Positions 15,996-24,705 of a stretch of DNA of 64,000 bases are shown one piece after another. Positions within the stretch are counted from its first letter, which is position 1. Every line of letters starts with the position of its first letter. The notes beneath the pieces are model-generated. The model saw nothing but the letters and a program-made list of their open reading frames with translations. It did no database searches and was not told the DNA's origin. The translations under genes and the position numbers were made by a program. The DNA is from DASZIT01 sp963709665 (lineage in GTDB: Bacteria > Actinomycetota > Acidimicrobiia > Acidimicrobiales > RAAP-2): assembly GCA_963709665.1 (NCBI GenBank), contig CAVPWU010000002.1, positions 1,054,001 through 1,118,000 of the forward strand, read 5' to 3'.

Positions 15996-16982
15996 ATGAC
16001 CGCACCACGACCCAAGGCTCTGGTGACCGCCGCCGTGCGCGGACCGGGCCTCGACCTGCTGGGGGAGCTGGCCGACCTGACCCTCGACTCCTGGCTCGAC
16101 CAGCCCCGCCTCCGCATCTACGACGCCGAGCAGCTGGCCGCCCGGATGGAGGCGGAGGGGGCGACCATCGCGGTGGTGGAGAGCGACCGGTGCGCCGGGC
16201 CGCTCTTCGAGCTGCCGCTGGTGGCGGTGGGCAGCTGCCGGGGCGACCCCACCAACGTGGACGTGGCGGCGGCCACCGCCGCCGGGGTGCCGGTCCTCCG
16301 GGCCCCCGGCCGCAACGCCGACGCGGTGGCCGAGCTGGCGGTGGGCCTCCTGTTCGCCGCCACCCGCCGCCTGGTGGCCGCCGACGCCGACGTCCGGAAT
16401 GGCGACATCTACAAGGACGGCACCATCCCCTATCAACGGTTCCGGGCCTGGGAGCTGGCCGGCCGGACCGTGGGCCTGGTCGGTCTGGGGGCGGTGGGCC
16501 GGGCCTTCCGCTGGCGGCTGCGGGGCCTGGGGATGGAGGTCATCGTCCACGACCCCTACCTCGACGAGGCCACCGTGCCCCTCGACGAGCTGTTCGAGCG
16601 GGCCGATGTGGTCTCGCTCCACGCGGCGGTGACCCCGGAGACCACCGGGATGATCGGCGTCGAACAGTTCGCCGCCATGCGGGACGGGGTGGTCTTCCTC
16701 AACTCGGCCCGGGCCGCCCTCCACGACACCGACGCCCTGGTGGCCGCCCTCCGGTCCGGCAAGGTGGCGGCCGCCGCCCTCGACCACTTCGAGGGCGAGT
16801 CCCTGGCCCCCGACCACCCGCTGACCACCTTCGACTCGGTGGTGCTGGCCCCCCACATCGGCGGGGCCACCTACGACGTGGAGACCAACCACACCCGGAT
16901 CATCGCCGAGGACCTGTGCCGGCTGCTGGCCGGGGCCCGCCCCCTCCACATCGTCAACCCCGAAGTCCTGGAGGGCCGATGA
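15996..16982 (+). CDS. D-2-hydroxyacid dehydrogenase (NAD-dependent)
   Basis: This 328-residue protein has a dinucleotide loop GLVGLGAVGR (about residues 161-170) and the family's catalytic Arg (NSARAAL), Glu (DHFEGES) and His (LAPHIGG). It interconverts 2-oxo acids and D-2-hydroxyacids in the cytoplasm. The ATG at 15996 has AGGGGGGAT upstream. It heads a tightly overlapping operon with a DUF35 protein and a thiolase-like protein, and diverges from the FGGY kinase. Substrate unknown. Confidence 0.88.
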   Translation: MTAPRPKALVTAAVRGPGLDLLGELADLTLDSWLDQPRLRIYDAEQLAARMEAEGATIAVVESDRCAGPLFELPLVAVGSCRGDPTNVDVAAATAAGVPVLRAPGRNADAVAELAVGLLFAATRRLVAADADVRNGDIYKDGTIPYQRFRAWELAGRTVGLVGLGAVGRAFRWRLRGLGMEVIVHDPYLDEATVPLDELFERADVVSLHAAVTPETTGMIGVEQFAAMRDGVVFLNSARAALHDTDALVAALRSGKVAAAALDHFEGESLAPDHPLTTFDSVVLAPHIGGATYDVETNHTRIIAEDLCRLLAGARPLHIVNPEVLEGR

Positions 16983-17398
16983 CCGCCGACGGCCCCGCCT
17001 TCCGGCTCCTCCCCCGCCTCGACCCGGACAACGAGTTCTTCTGGACCTCCGGCGCCGACGGCCTCCTCCGGTTCCAGCGGTGCCAGGCGTGCCGGCGCTA
17101 CATCCACCCGCCCGCCCCCCGCTGCCCCGACTGCCTGTCGGAGCGGACCGCCCCGGAGCCAGTCAGCGGCCGGGCCACCGTGGTGGCCTACACCGAGAAC
17201 GTCCACGGGTGGATCCCCGGGAGCGAGCCGTACCTGATCGGGCTGGTGGCCATCGACGAGCAGCCCGACGTGCGGCTCACCACCAACCTGGTCGGCATCG
17301 AGCCCGAGGAGGTGGAGACCGGCATGGCGGTGGAGGTGGTCTTCGAGCACCAGGACGACGTCTGGCTCCCCCTCTTCCGGCCGGCGGCCCACCGGTGA
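16979..17398 (+). CDS. DUF35 zinc-ribbon/OB-fold protein
   Basis: This 139-residue protein has a rubredoxin-like zinc ribbon with Cys35-x2-Cys38 and Cys49-x2-Cys52, followed by an OB-fold (from about residue 62, GRATVVAYT). Such proteins bind acyl-CoA and partner thiolase-fold enzymes; in steroid side-chain degradation the DUF35 part of ChsH2 activates the aldolase Ltp2. Here it overlaps both neighbours by four bases and directly precedes a thiolase-like gene, so it is very probably that protein's obligate partner. Confidence 0.85.
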   Translation: MTADGPAFRLLPRLDPDNEFFWTSGADGLLRFQRCQACRRYIHPPAPRCPDCLSERTAPEPVSGRATVVAYTENVHGWIPGSEPYLIGLVAIDEQPDVRLTTNLVGIEPEEVETGMAVEVVFEHQDDVWLPLFRPAAHR

Positions 17399-18627
17399 GC
17401 CCCCCCGTGGAGGAGCCCCTCGAGCGCCGGGCCATCATCTCCGGCATCGGGCAGTCGGCGGTGGGCCGGCGCCTGGGACGGTCGGAGCTCGACCTCACCG
17501 TCGACGCCTGTCTGGCCGCCATGGAGGACGCCGGCCTCACCCGGGACGACATCGACGGCCTGGCCACCTACCCGGGCATGGGGGTGGGCACCGGGGGCTT
17601 CGCCGGGCCCACCTCCCCCGAGGTCCAGGACGCCATGCGCCTCCGGCTCAACTGGCACGACGGTGGCGGCGAGGGCCCGGGCCAGATGCGATCGGTGATC
17701 GCCGCCTGCCTGGCGGTGGCGGCCGGCCTGGCCCGGCACGTCCTGGTCTACCGGACGGTGACCGAGTCCACCGCCCAGGGCTCCGGTGGCCGGGCGGGCA
17801 TCGGCGGCAGCGGGGGCGGGGACGGCGGGGTCCCCCGCTTCTCCGGCTTTCTGCAGTGGACGCTCCCCTTCGGGGCGGTGTCGGCCACCAACTGGCTGGC
17901 CCTGGTGGCCCAGCGGCGGATGCACGAGTTCGGGCTGACCCGGGAGCAGCTGGGCCAGATCCCCCTCAACGCCCGCCGGAACGCCGCCCTCAACCCCAAG
18001 GCCATCTACCGGGACCCGATGTCGCTGGACGACTACCTGTCGGCCCGGATGATCTCCACCCCCCTCGGGCTGTTCGACTGCGACGCCCCCTGCGACGGCG
18101 CCACCGCCGTGGTGGTCTCCCACCGGGACTACGCCCCCGACGCCCCCCACCCGGCCTGCCACGTCAACGCGGTGGGCACCGCCCTCCGGGGCCGTCCCAG
18201 CTGGGACCAGTTCGACGACATGACCACCATGGCGGCCCGGGACGCCGCCGCCTCGATGTGGGAGCGGACCGACCTCACCCCCGCCGACGTCGACGTGGCC
18301 CAGCTCTACGACGGGTTCTCCATTCTGGCCATGGTGTGGCTGGAGGCGCTGGGCTTCTGCGGGCGCGGGGAGGGCGGCCCGTTCGTGGACGACGGCTCGG
18401 CCATCGCCCTCGACGGGGCGGTGCCCCTCAACACCGCCGGCGGCCAGCTGTCCGGCGGGCGGCTCCACGGCTTCGGGCTGATCCACGAGGCCTGCGTGCA
18501 GCTGCGGGGGGAGGGTGGCGAGCGCCAGGTCCTCCGGCCCGGTGGGCGCCTGCCCGAGGTGGCGGCGGTGGCCAACGGGGGCGGCCCCATCGCCGGCTCG
18601 CTCCTGCTCACCCGCGGTCAGGGCTGA
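17395..18627 (+). CDS. thiolase-fold protein (Ltp2-like lipid-transfer/aldolase family)
   Basis: This 410-residue thiolase superfamily protein is of the non-decarboxylating lipid-transfer type. It starts AIISGIGQSAVGRR and lacks the canonical Cys nucleophile motif (the region reads MRSVIAACLAVAAG). It carries the conserved LYDGFSI, LGFCGRGEGGPF, PLNTAGGQLSGGRLHG and EACVQLRGE blocks typical of Ltp2/SCPx relatives. With the adjacent DUF35 gene it probably forms a complex cleaving or transferring acyl-CoA intermediates. The stop overlaps the convergent GMC gene by 10 bases. Confidence 0.82.
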   Translation: MSPPVEEPLERRAIISGIGQSAVGRRLGRSELDLTVDACLAAMEDAGLTRDDIDGLATYPGMGVGTGGFAGPTSPEVQDAMRLRLNWHDGGGEGPGQMRSVIAACLAVAAGLARHVLVYRTVTESTAQGSGGRAGIGGSGGGDGGVPRFSGFLQWTLPFGAVSATNWLALVAQRRMHEFGLTREQLGQIPLNARRNAALNPKAIYRDPMSLDDYLSARMISTPLGLFDCDAPCDGATAVVVSHRDYAPDAPHPACHVNAVGTALRGRPSWDQFDDMTTMAARDAAASMWERTDLTPADVDVAQLYDGFSILAMVWLEALGFCGRGEGGPFVDDGSAIALDGAVPLNTAGGQLSGGRLHGFGLIHEACVQLRGEGGERQVLRPGGRLPEVAAVANGGGPIAGSLLLTRGQG

Positions 18628-20276
18628 GGCGGGGTCCCGGCCAGCAGGTGGGCGGCCCGGGCGGCCAGCGCCACCAGGGTGAGGGTGGGGCCGTAGCCGG
18701 CCGAGGTGACGAAGACCGAGGAGTCGGCCACCACCACGTTCTCCAGGTGGTGGAGCCGGCCGGCCGGGTCGACCACCGAGGTGGCCGGGTCGGTGCCCAT
18801 GCGGGTGGTGCCCACGTTGTGGCGGCTCTCGGGGACCGCCTCGGGTGACTCGGCGTTGCCGCCCCCCGGCGAGGTGGTCACCGCCGTCCACTCCGCCCCC
18901 ATCTCCTTCAGGATGGCGGCCAGCCGGGGCCCGAAGTGGCCGGAGGCCACCAGCTCGTGGCGCCCGGGCCGGTAGGTGACCCGGGCCACCGGGAACCCCC
19001 GGGCGTCCCGGACCGTCGGGTCGAGGTCGACCCGGTTGTGGAGGTAGGGCAGGTCCTCCCCCTGCATGATGAAGGCCCAGAGGCGGCCCCGGATGGGCGA
19101 GTCGGCCATCAGACGCGGGTGGGCCGGTCCCCACGGGTAGTGCTTGGCCTCCATCACCGGCAGGGCCGCCCCGCTGTGCTCCACCAGGCCACCCCGGATC
19201 CAGGGGAGGCCGGCCTCGGCGGCGGCCGCCCGGGAGGCATCGTCGCCCACGATCATGTCGTCGTGGACGTGGGTGACCGACCGGCCCCGCTCGGCGTAGG
19301 TCCGGTACGGCAGGGAGCCGGCGGTGATGGTCTGGAAGTGGGTCATGAGGTACCGGCCGATCAGGGGGTGGTCGAGGCCGGACAGCAGCAGCAGGCGCGG
19401 CGTCTCGATGGCCCCGGCGGCCACGATGACGTGACGGGCGGCCAGGAACCGCTCGGCGCCGTCCGGGCCCACCAGGTCGACGCCGGTGGCCCGGTGGCCC
19501 CGGGTCCGGATCCGGGCCACGAAGGTCTCCGACAGCAGCTCCGCCCGCCCGGTGGCCAGGGTCCGGCGCAGCATGGCCACCGGGTCGCCCTTGGCGTGGA
19601 TGGGGCAGCCGAAGAACGAGCAGAACCCGCAGTTGTTGCAGGCCGGCCGGCCGTCGTAGGGGACGCTGTTGGCGGCGGTGGGGGCCGGGTACGGGTGGTA
19701 GCCCAGCCGCTCGGCGGCCGCCACCGACCGGGTGGCCCCGAACATCGGCGCGCCGGGGGGCATGGGGAACGGCCCGGACCGGGGGCCGGCGAAGGGGTTG
19801 GCCCCTGCCGTGCCGGCCACCCCCACCGAGCGCTCCACCTCGGCGTAGTAGGGCTCCAGCTCGTCGTAGTCGACCGGCCAGTCCGCCACCTCGGCACCGG
19901 GCTGGGGCCCGAGGGCGGACAGCAGCCGGAAGTCGTCGGGCCGGAACCGGGGCACCTTGCCGTCGGCGTGGGTGCCCCCGCCCCCGACCGTGGAGGGCAC
20001 CGAGTTGACCTCCCCGACGAACGTCCGCTCCCCGTCGGACTCCGAGGTGCGGAAGGTGCGGGGCTCGACCAGGGGGTCGGGGCCCAGGAAGTGACGGGTG
20101 TGGAACTTGAGCTCGTCGTTGGAGAAGTCGGCGGCCGGCCGGGTGGGATCGTCGGGGTCCAGCAGATGGTTGCGGCCCTTCTCGACGATGGCCACCTGCC
20201 AGCCGGCCGCCGTCAACACGTCGGCGGCCGTCGCCCCGCCCGGACCCGACCCCACGATCACCGCGTCGAGGGTCAC
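18618..20276 (-). CDS. GMC-family FAD oxidoreductase with four-Cys cluster
   Basis: This 552-residue protein has an N-terminal FAD loop (VIVGSGPGGATAA), a C-terminal catalytic region with HNVGTTRMG, and the closing VVADSSVFVTSAGYGPTLT. A cysteine cluster C213-x2-C216-x2-C219-x4-C224 followed by Pro-Ile resembles the region ligating a [3Fe-4S] cluster in FAD-glucose and fructose dehydrogenases. It would pass electrons to an acceptor other than oxygen. The GTG at 20276 overlaps the stop of its small partner. No cytochrome partner gene is in the window. The substrate may be an alcohol or sugar. Confidence 0.85.
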   Translation of the reverse strand: MTLDAVIVGSGPGGATAADVLTAAGWQVAIVEKGRNHLLDPDDPTRPAADFSNDELKFHTRHFLGPDPLVEPRTFRTSESDGERTFVGEVNSVPSTVGGGGTHADGKVPRFRPDDFRLLSALGPQPGAEVADWPVDYDELEPYYAEVERSVGVAGTAGANPFAGPRSGPFPMPPGAPMFGATRSVAAAERLGYHPYPAPTAANSVPYDGRPACNNCGFCSFFGCPIHAKGDPVAMLRRTLATGRAELLSETFVARIRTRGHRATGVDLVGPDGAERFLAARHVIVAAGAIETPRLLLLSGLDHPLIGRYLMTHFQTITAGSLPYRTYAERGRSVTHVHDDMIVGDDASRAAAAEAGLPWIRGGLVEHSGAALPVMEAKHYPWGPAHPRLMADSPIRGRLWAFIMQGEDLPYLHNRVDLDPTVRDARGFPVARVTYRPGRHELVASGHFGPRLAAILKEMGAEWTAVTTSPGGGNAESPEAVPESRHNVGTTRMGTDPATSVVDPAGRLHHLENVVVADSSVFVTSAGYGPTLTLVALAARAAHLLAGTPPQP

Positions 20277-20836
20277 GGGGTGGTCACCTCGGCGTCGGTC
20301 CATCCCCGGGGCTGCACGTCCCCGGCGAAGCCGATGGCCTCCCAGCCGGCCAGTCGGCGGTTCCCGCCGTACTCGGGGGCGCCGTACATCCCCTCGCAGG
20401 CGTGGCCGTAGAGGAGGGCGGTGAACTCCGGGTGCAGGTGGAGCCGGGCGTCCTGCTGGTCACCGGCCAGCCCGACGAAGTCCTCGCCCAGGGCCGCCAG
20501 CCCCTCCCGGTACCGCTGCTGGAGGCCGACCACCGGACCGTTGAACTCCCGCTCCGGGACGCCCTGCGAGCCCTCGATGCGCATCCGCCAGGCCAGCTCG
20601 TCGAGGGAGGACAGCCGGTGGAACCGGGCGAAGGCGGCCTCCCCTCCGTGGCGGCCCGAGGTGGGCCCCCCGGCCCAGATCCTCGGCGGGTCGACGGTGA
20701 AGGCGCCCAGCAGGCCGTCGATGTACTCGGGCACCCCGGCGGTCACCGCACCGGGTCCGTCCGGCCCCGGGGGGATCACCCGGTCACAGGCGGCGGCCAG
20801 TACCGCCAGCTCCCCGTCGCTCAGCCAGTGGCCCAC
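20273..20836 (-). CDS. gluconate 2-dehydrogenase subunit 3-like small subunit
   Basis: This 187-residue protein opens with LSDGELAVLAAACDRVIPPG and then has EYIDGLLG, FHRLSSLDELAWRMR and a late LLYGHACEGMYGAPEYGGN. These are the hallmarks of the gamma subunit that accompanies GMC-type dehydrogenases. Classical members carry a Tat signal that exports the pair; here the GTG start two bases after the previous stop leaves no signal peptide, so the complex should stay in the cytoplasm. It is coupled to the GMC gene by a four-base overlap. Confidence 0.8.
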   Translation of the reverse strand: MGHWLSDGELAVLAAACDRVIPPGPDGPGAVTAGVPEYIDGLLGAFTVDPPRIWAGGPTSGRHGGEAAFARFHRLSSLDELAWRMRIEGSQGVPEREFNGPVVGLQQRYREGLAALGEDFVGLAGDQQDARLHLHPEFTALLYGHACEGMYGAPEYGGNRRLAGWEAIGFAGDVQPRGWTDAEVTTP

Positions 20837-20838
20837 CG

Positions 20839-21915
20839 TCAGGCGCCGACGAGCTCCCCGGCCAGCTGGTGCCACTGGTGACCGGTGCCCCCCATCAGGA
20901 CCTCGTTCTGCTTGGCCCGCTTGAAGAGGAAGTGGGCGTCGTTGGCCCAGGTGAACCCGGCCCCCCCGTGGACCTGGATGTTGTCGCCGGTCAGCCGGAC
21001 CGCCGCCTCGGCGGCGTAGGCCGCCGCCATGGCCGCCGCCCGGGCGCGTTCGGGGGCATCGGTGTCGGAGGCCCAGGCCGCGAAGTGGACGCCGGCCCGG
21101 GCCATCTCCAGCGACTGGTACATGTCCACGATCCGGTGCTTGACCGACTGGAAGGAGGCGATGGGCCGGTCGAAGACCACCCGTGCCTTGCCGTACTCCA
21201 CCGCCTCGGCCAGCGCCCGGTCGCACACCCCCACCAGCTCGGCGGCCAGGGCCACCGAGACGTCGTCGAGCACCCGGTGCCAGAGGGCGGTCTGGTCGCC
21301 GGCCGGGCCCAGCGGCTCCGCCGGCTCCTCGTCGAGGACCAGGCGGGCCAGCTTGCGGGTGGGGTCGAGGTTGGGGACAGCCTCGGCCCGGAGGGAGGGC
21401 AGGAGGAAGGAGCGGACGCCGTCCTCGGCCAGGGCCACCACGATGGCCCAGTCGGCGGTGGCGCCGTCGACCACCACCGGCTTGGTGCCCGACACCACCC
21501 AGCCGGGCCCCTTGCGCCGGGCCCGGGCGCGGACGGTCCCCAGCGGGTGGCCGTGGCCCTGCTCGTGGAGGGCGACCGTGCCCCGCCGCTCGCCCGGGGC
21601 CAGGTCGGCCAGGAGGCCGTCGGCGCCCAGGGCACGGGCGGCCAGGGTGGCCAGCACCGCTGAGGAGAAGAACGGCCCCGGGAGCGGCACCCGCCCCATC
21701 TGCTCGAGCACGATGCACGCCTCGAGGAGCCCGGCGCCGCCGTCGGGGGCCAGCATCCCGGTCCATCCCAGCCCCACCAGCTGGGCCCACTGGTCGGTGT
21801 CGACACCCCCGGGATCGTCGGCCAGCTCCCGGAGCCGGGACGGGTCCAGGGCGTCCATGGCCTGGCGGGCCACGTCCTGGAGGGCCACCTGCTCCGCGTC
21901 GAACGTGAAGTCCAC
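20839..21915 (-). CDS. acyl-CoA dehydrogenase family protein
   Basis: This 358-residue member has the usual three-domain plan: a helical N-domain, a central beta domain with WVVSGTKPVVVDGA, and a C-domain with FDRPIASFQSVKHRIVDMY and IQVHGGAGFTWANDAHF. The shortened mid-region resembles the subunit that pairs with a second dehydrogenase in heterotetrameric steroid-type enzymes. It is the first gene of a minus-strand operon with the GMC pair and diverges from another acyl-CoA dehydrogenase 66 nt away, which could be its partner. GTG start. Confidence 0.85.
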   Translation of the reverse strand: MDFTFDAEQVALQDVARQAMDALDPSRLRELADDPGGVDTDQWAQLVGLGWTGMLAPDGGAGLLEACIVLEQMGRVPLPGPFFSSAVLATLAARALGADGLLADLAPGERRGTVALHEQGHGHPLGTVRARARRKGPGWVVSGTKPVVVDGATADWAIVVALAEDGVRSFLLPSLRAEAVPNLDPTRKLARLVLDEEPAEPLGPAGDQTALWHRVLDDVSVALAAELVGVCDRALAEAVEYGKARVVFDRPIASFQSVKHRIVDMYQSLEMARAGVHFAAWASDTDAPERARAAAMAAAYAAEAAVRLTGDNIQVHGGAGFTWANDAHFLFKRAKQNEVLMGGTGHQWHQLAGELVGA

Positions 21916-21981
21916 CCCGCACCCCCCTGGCGCCGTCGCTGCGATCAGCCGACAGTGTAGACGGGCCCGGGGCTACTCTCA

Positions 21982-23199
21982 GTGGCCGTGGACTTCGCAC
22001 TGGCCCCTGAGGACGAGGCGTTCCGAGACGAGCTGCGGTCCTGGCTCGACGAGCACCTCCACCCCTTCCTGTCGAGCGAGGAGGTCGCCGACGACACCGT
22101 GATGTCGCCGGAGAAGCTCCAGGAGCGCCGGGCGGCCTGGCAGCGGGTCCTCAACCAGGGCCGGTGGGCGGCGGTGCACTGGCCGGAGGAGTACCGGGGC
22201 CGCAACGCCACCGCCATGCAGCGCATCCTCTACTCGGAGGTGATGTCCGAGTACCGGACCCCGGGACTGGCCAACCCCAACGGGCTGTGGCAGATCGGTC
22301 CGATGATCATCGCCTGGGGGACCGAGGAGCAGAAGGCCCGTTGGCTGCCGTGCATCCTCGACGCCTCCGAGCACTGGTGTCAGGGGTTCTCGGAGCCCGA
22401 CGCCGGGAACGATCTGGCCAACCTCCGCACCACCGCCATCCGGGACGGGGACGGCTACGTGGTCAACGGCCAGAAGATCTGGATCTCCACCGCCCACCTG
22501 GCCCGGTGGGGCCTCTTCCTGCTGCGCACCGACCCGACCGCCATCGAGCGGGGGGCCAAGCACGAGGGGATCACCGCCTTCATCGTCGACATGCACACCC
22601 CCGGCGTCGAGGTCCGGCCCATCCGGGACATGACCGGCGAGGAGATGTTCAACGAGGTCTACTTCGACGACGCCCACCTCCCGCTCGACAGCCGGTTGGG
22701 CGGCGAGGGCGAGGGGTGGATGGTGGCCATGGGCACCCTCGGCCACGAGCGGGTGGGCATCGCCGGCCAGATCTCCAACCTGGCCGCCGACCTCCGGGCC
22801 ATGGTCACCGCCGCCCGGTCGGTGAACCCCGGTGCCCTCGACGACCCGGCCATCCGGGAGCGCCTGGCCCGGGCGTGGACCGACATCGAGCTGGCCCGCC
22901 TGCTGACCCTCCGGGCCCTCTCCAAGATCATCAAGGGCGAGAAGAACTGGCCGGAGGTCCCCTTCGCCAAGCTCCAGTGGTCGGCCCTGGCCCAGACGCT
23001 GGCCGACCTGGCGGTGGATCTGCTCGGACCCGACGGGCTGCTGGCCCGGGGGGCTCCCGACGCCGTCGACCGGGGGAAGTGGACCCGCCTCTACTCCTTC
23101 ATGCGCTACAGCACCATCGGCGGCGGCTCCACCGAGGTACAGAAGAACATCATCGCCGACCGGGCGGTCAAGCTCCCCGGCCAGGCCCGCCTGTCCTGA
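21982..23199 (+). CDS. acyl-CoA dehydrogenase
   Basis: This 405-residue flavoprotein has the FAD/substrate motif WCQGFSEPDAGND (about residues 133-145), VNGQKIWISTAH, and the C-terminal ISTIGGGSTEVQ-like block (YSTIGGGSTEVQKNIIA). It introduces the alpha-beta double bond in an acyl-CoA and passes electrons to ETF. GTG 21982 is used; GTG 21988 in frame is equally possible. It leads an operon with a thiolase-like gene (one-base gap) and an enoyl-CoA hydratase, and is divergent from a shorter relative. Confidence 0.88.
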   Translation: MAVDFALAPEDEAFRDELRSWLDEHLHPFLSSEEVADDTVMSPEKLQERRAAWQRVLNQGRWAAVHWPEEYRGRNATAMQRILYSEVMSEYRTPGLANPNGLWQIGPMIIAWGTEEQKARWLPCILDASEHWCQGFSEPDAGNDLANLRTTAIRDGDGYVVNGQKIWISTAHLARWGLFLLRTDPTAIERGAKHEGITAFIVDMHTPGVEVRPIRDMTGEEMFNEVYFDDAHLPLDSRLGGEGEGWMVAMGTLGHERVGIAGQISNLAADLRAMVTAARSVNPGALDDPAIRERLARAWTDIELARLLTLRALSKIIKGEKNWPEVPFAKLQWSALAQTLADLAVDLLGPDGLLARGAPDAVDRGKWTRLYSFMRYSTIGGGSTEVQKNIIADRAVKLPGQARLS

Positions 23200-23200
23200 G

Positions 23201-24622
23201 GTGGCCGTCGATCCGAGGGCACCGTGCATCGTGGGGGCGGCGCGTCATACCTGGCGGACCGAGCCGGCCCCCGAGCCGCTGGCCATGTGGGAGCAGCTGG
23301 CCCGGTCGGCCGCCGAGGACGCCGGGGCCCCGGACTCGCTGGCCGACCTGCACAGCCTCCGGATCGTCTACTGCCAGGCGTGGGAGTACGACGACCCCTG
23401 CGCCCGGTTGGCCGATCGGCTGGGGGCCGACCCCCGGGACCGCACCTACTCGGGCATCGGCGGCTCGGTCCCGCTAATCCTGGTCGGCGACGCCGCCGGG
23501 GCCATGGCCCGCGGGGAGCTGGACCTGGCGCTGGTGGTGGGGGGCGAGGCGCTGGCCACCCGTCGGCACCTCGCCGAGCCCCGGTGGTCGTTCGCTCCCG
23601 ACCAGCCGGCGCCGTTCCCCATCACCCTCGACCGGGACGAGGCGGCCAACGGCATCTACCAGGCGTACCTGACCTTCGCCCTCCTCGACACCGCGAGGCG
23701 GGCCGCCCGGGGGCAGTCCGTGGCCGAGCACACGGTGGAGCTGGGCCGACTGTTGGCCCCCCTCACCGAGGTGGCCGCCGCCCAGCCCGACCATGCCTGG
23801 TTCCCCACCGCCCGCACCGCCGCCGAGCTGACCACCCCCACCGCCGCCAACCGCATGGTGGCCACGCCGTACACCAAGCTGATGACGGCCATCATGGACG
23901 TGGACATGGCGGCCGCCGTCCTGCTGGCCACCGAGGAGCGGGCCGACCGGATGGGGGTTCCCCCCGACCGCCGGGTCTACCTCCGGGGGATGGGTCTCGG
24001 GGAGGAGCCGCCGGCCATGGCCGCCCGCCCCGACCTCGGGCGGTCGCCCGCCCTGGCCGCCGCCGGCGCCGCCGCCCTCGGGGACCATGCCATCGACGAC
24101 GTGGCGCACCTCGACCTCTACTCGTGCTTCGCCAGCTCGTTGGCGTTCGCCCGGGACGCCCTCGGCATCACCGACGACCGGGGCCTGACCGTGACCGGCG
24201 GCCTCCCGTACCACGGGGGCCCGGGCAGCAACTACGGCACCCACGCGCTGGCCGCCATGGTGGAGACCCTCCGGGCCGACCCCGGATCGCTCGGCCTGGT
24301 CACCGGCATCGGGATGCACATGACCCACCACTCCGCCGCCCTGTGGTCCACCCGTCCGGGCCCCCCGGTCACCGCCGGGGCCCCCGACCCCCTCCCGGCG
24401 GTGCCGGTGGTGTCCGGGGCCGAGGGGCCGGGAACCGTGGCCACCTACGCCACCACCTGCGGTCGCCAGGGGCCCGAGGCGACCTTCCTCATCTGCGACC
24501 TGCCCGCCGGCGGCCGGGCCTACGCCCGGCTCGACGAGCCGGCCGACCAGGGCGACGACCTGGTCGGGCAGCCGGTCACCCTCACCCCGGGCCGGCGGGG
24601 CGCGGTGACCGCCACCCGCTGA
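23201..24622 (+). CDS. thiolase-like protein type 1 with extra C-terminal domain
   Basis: This 473-residue protein has a thiolase fold (start CIVGAARHTWRTE; GGSVPLILVGDAAGAMARG; later DLYSCFASSLAFARDALG and TGGLPYHGGPGSNYGTHAL). After about residue 400 an additional C-terminal domain (GTVATYATTCGRQGPEATF and on to the end) matches the TLP1-type extension common in actinobacteria and related lineages. It probably acts on acyl-CoA thioesters; whether it is a true thiolase is not established for the family. It lies between an acyl-CoA dehydrogenase and an enoyl-CoA hydratase. Confidence 0.8.
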   Translation: MAVDPRAPCIVGAARHTWRTEPAPEPLAMWEQLARSAAEDAGAPDSLADLHSLRIVYCQAWEYDDPCARLADRLGADPRDRTYSGIGGSVPLILVGDAAGAMARGELDLALVVGGEALATRRHLAEPRWSFAPDQPAPFPITLDRDEAANGIYQAYLTFALLDTARRAARGQSVAEHTVELGRLLAPLTEVAAAQPDHAWFPTARTAAELTTPTAANRMVATPYTKLMTAIMDVDMAAAVLLATEERADRMGVPPDRRVYLRGMGLGEEPPAMAARPDLGRSPALAAAGAAALGDHAIDDVAHLDLYSCFASSLAFARDALGITDDRGLTVTGGLPYHGGPGSNYGTHALAAMVETLRADPGSLGLVTGIGMHMTHHSAALWSTRPGPPVTAGAPDPLPAVPVVSGAEGPGTVATYATTCGRQGPEATFLICDLPAGGRAYARLDEPADQGDDLVGQPVTLTPGRRGAVTATR

Positions 24623-24636
24623 CCTGTTCCCGTCCC

Positions 24637-24687
24637 CGACCCGACAGCCGCCCCCGACCCGCACCCGACCCGACCCGACAGCCGCCC
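24637..24687. repeat. 17-bp direct repeat in the enoyl-CoA hydratase leader
   Basis: CGACCCGACAGCCGCCC occurs at 24637-24653 and again at 24671-24687, in an 83-nt C-rich leader between two genes of the operon. It looks like local slippage or duplication; no function is evident. Confidence 0.6.
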
Positions 24688-24705
24688 AGCCCCCCGAGGA
24701 GCCCG

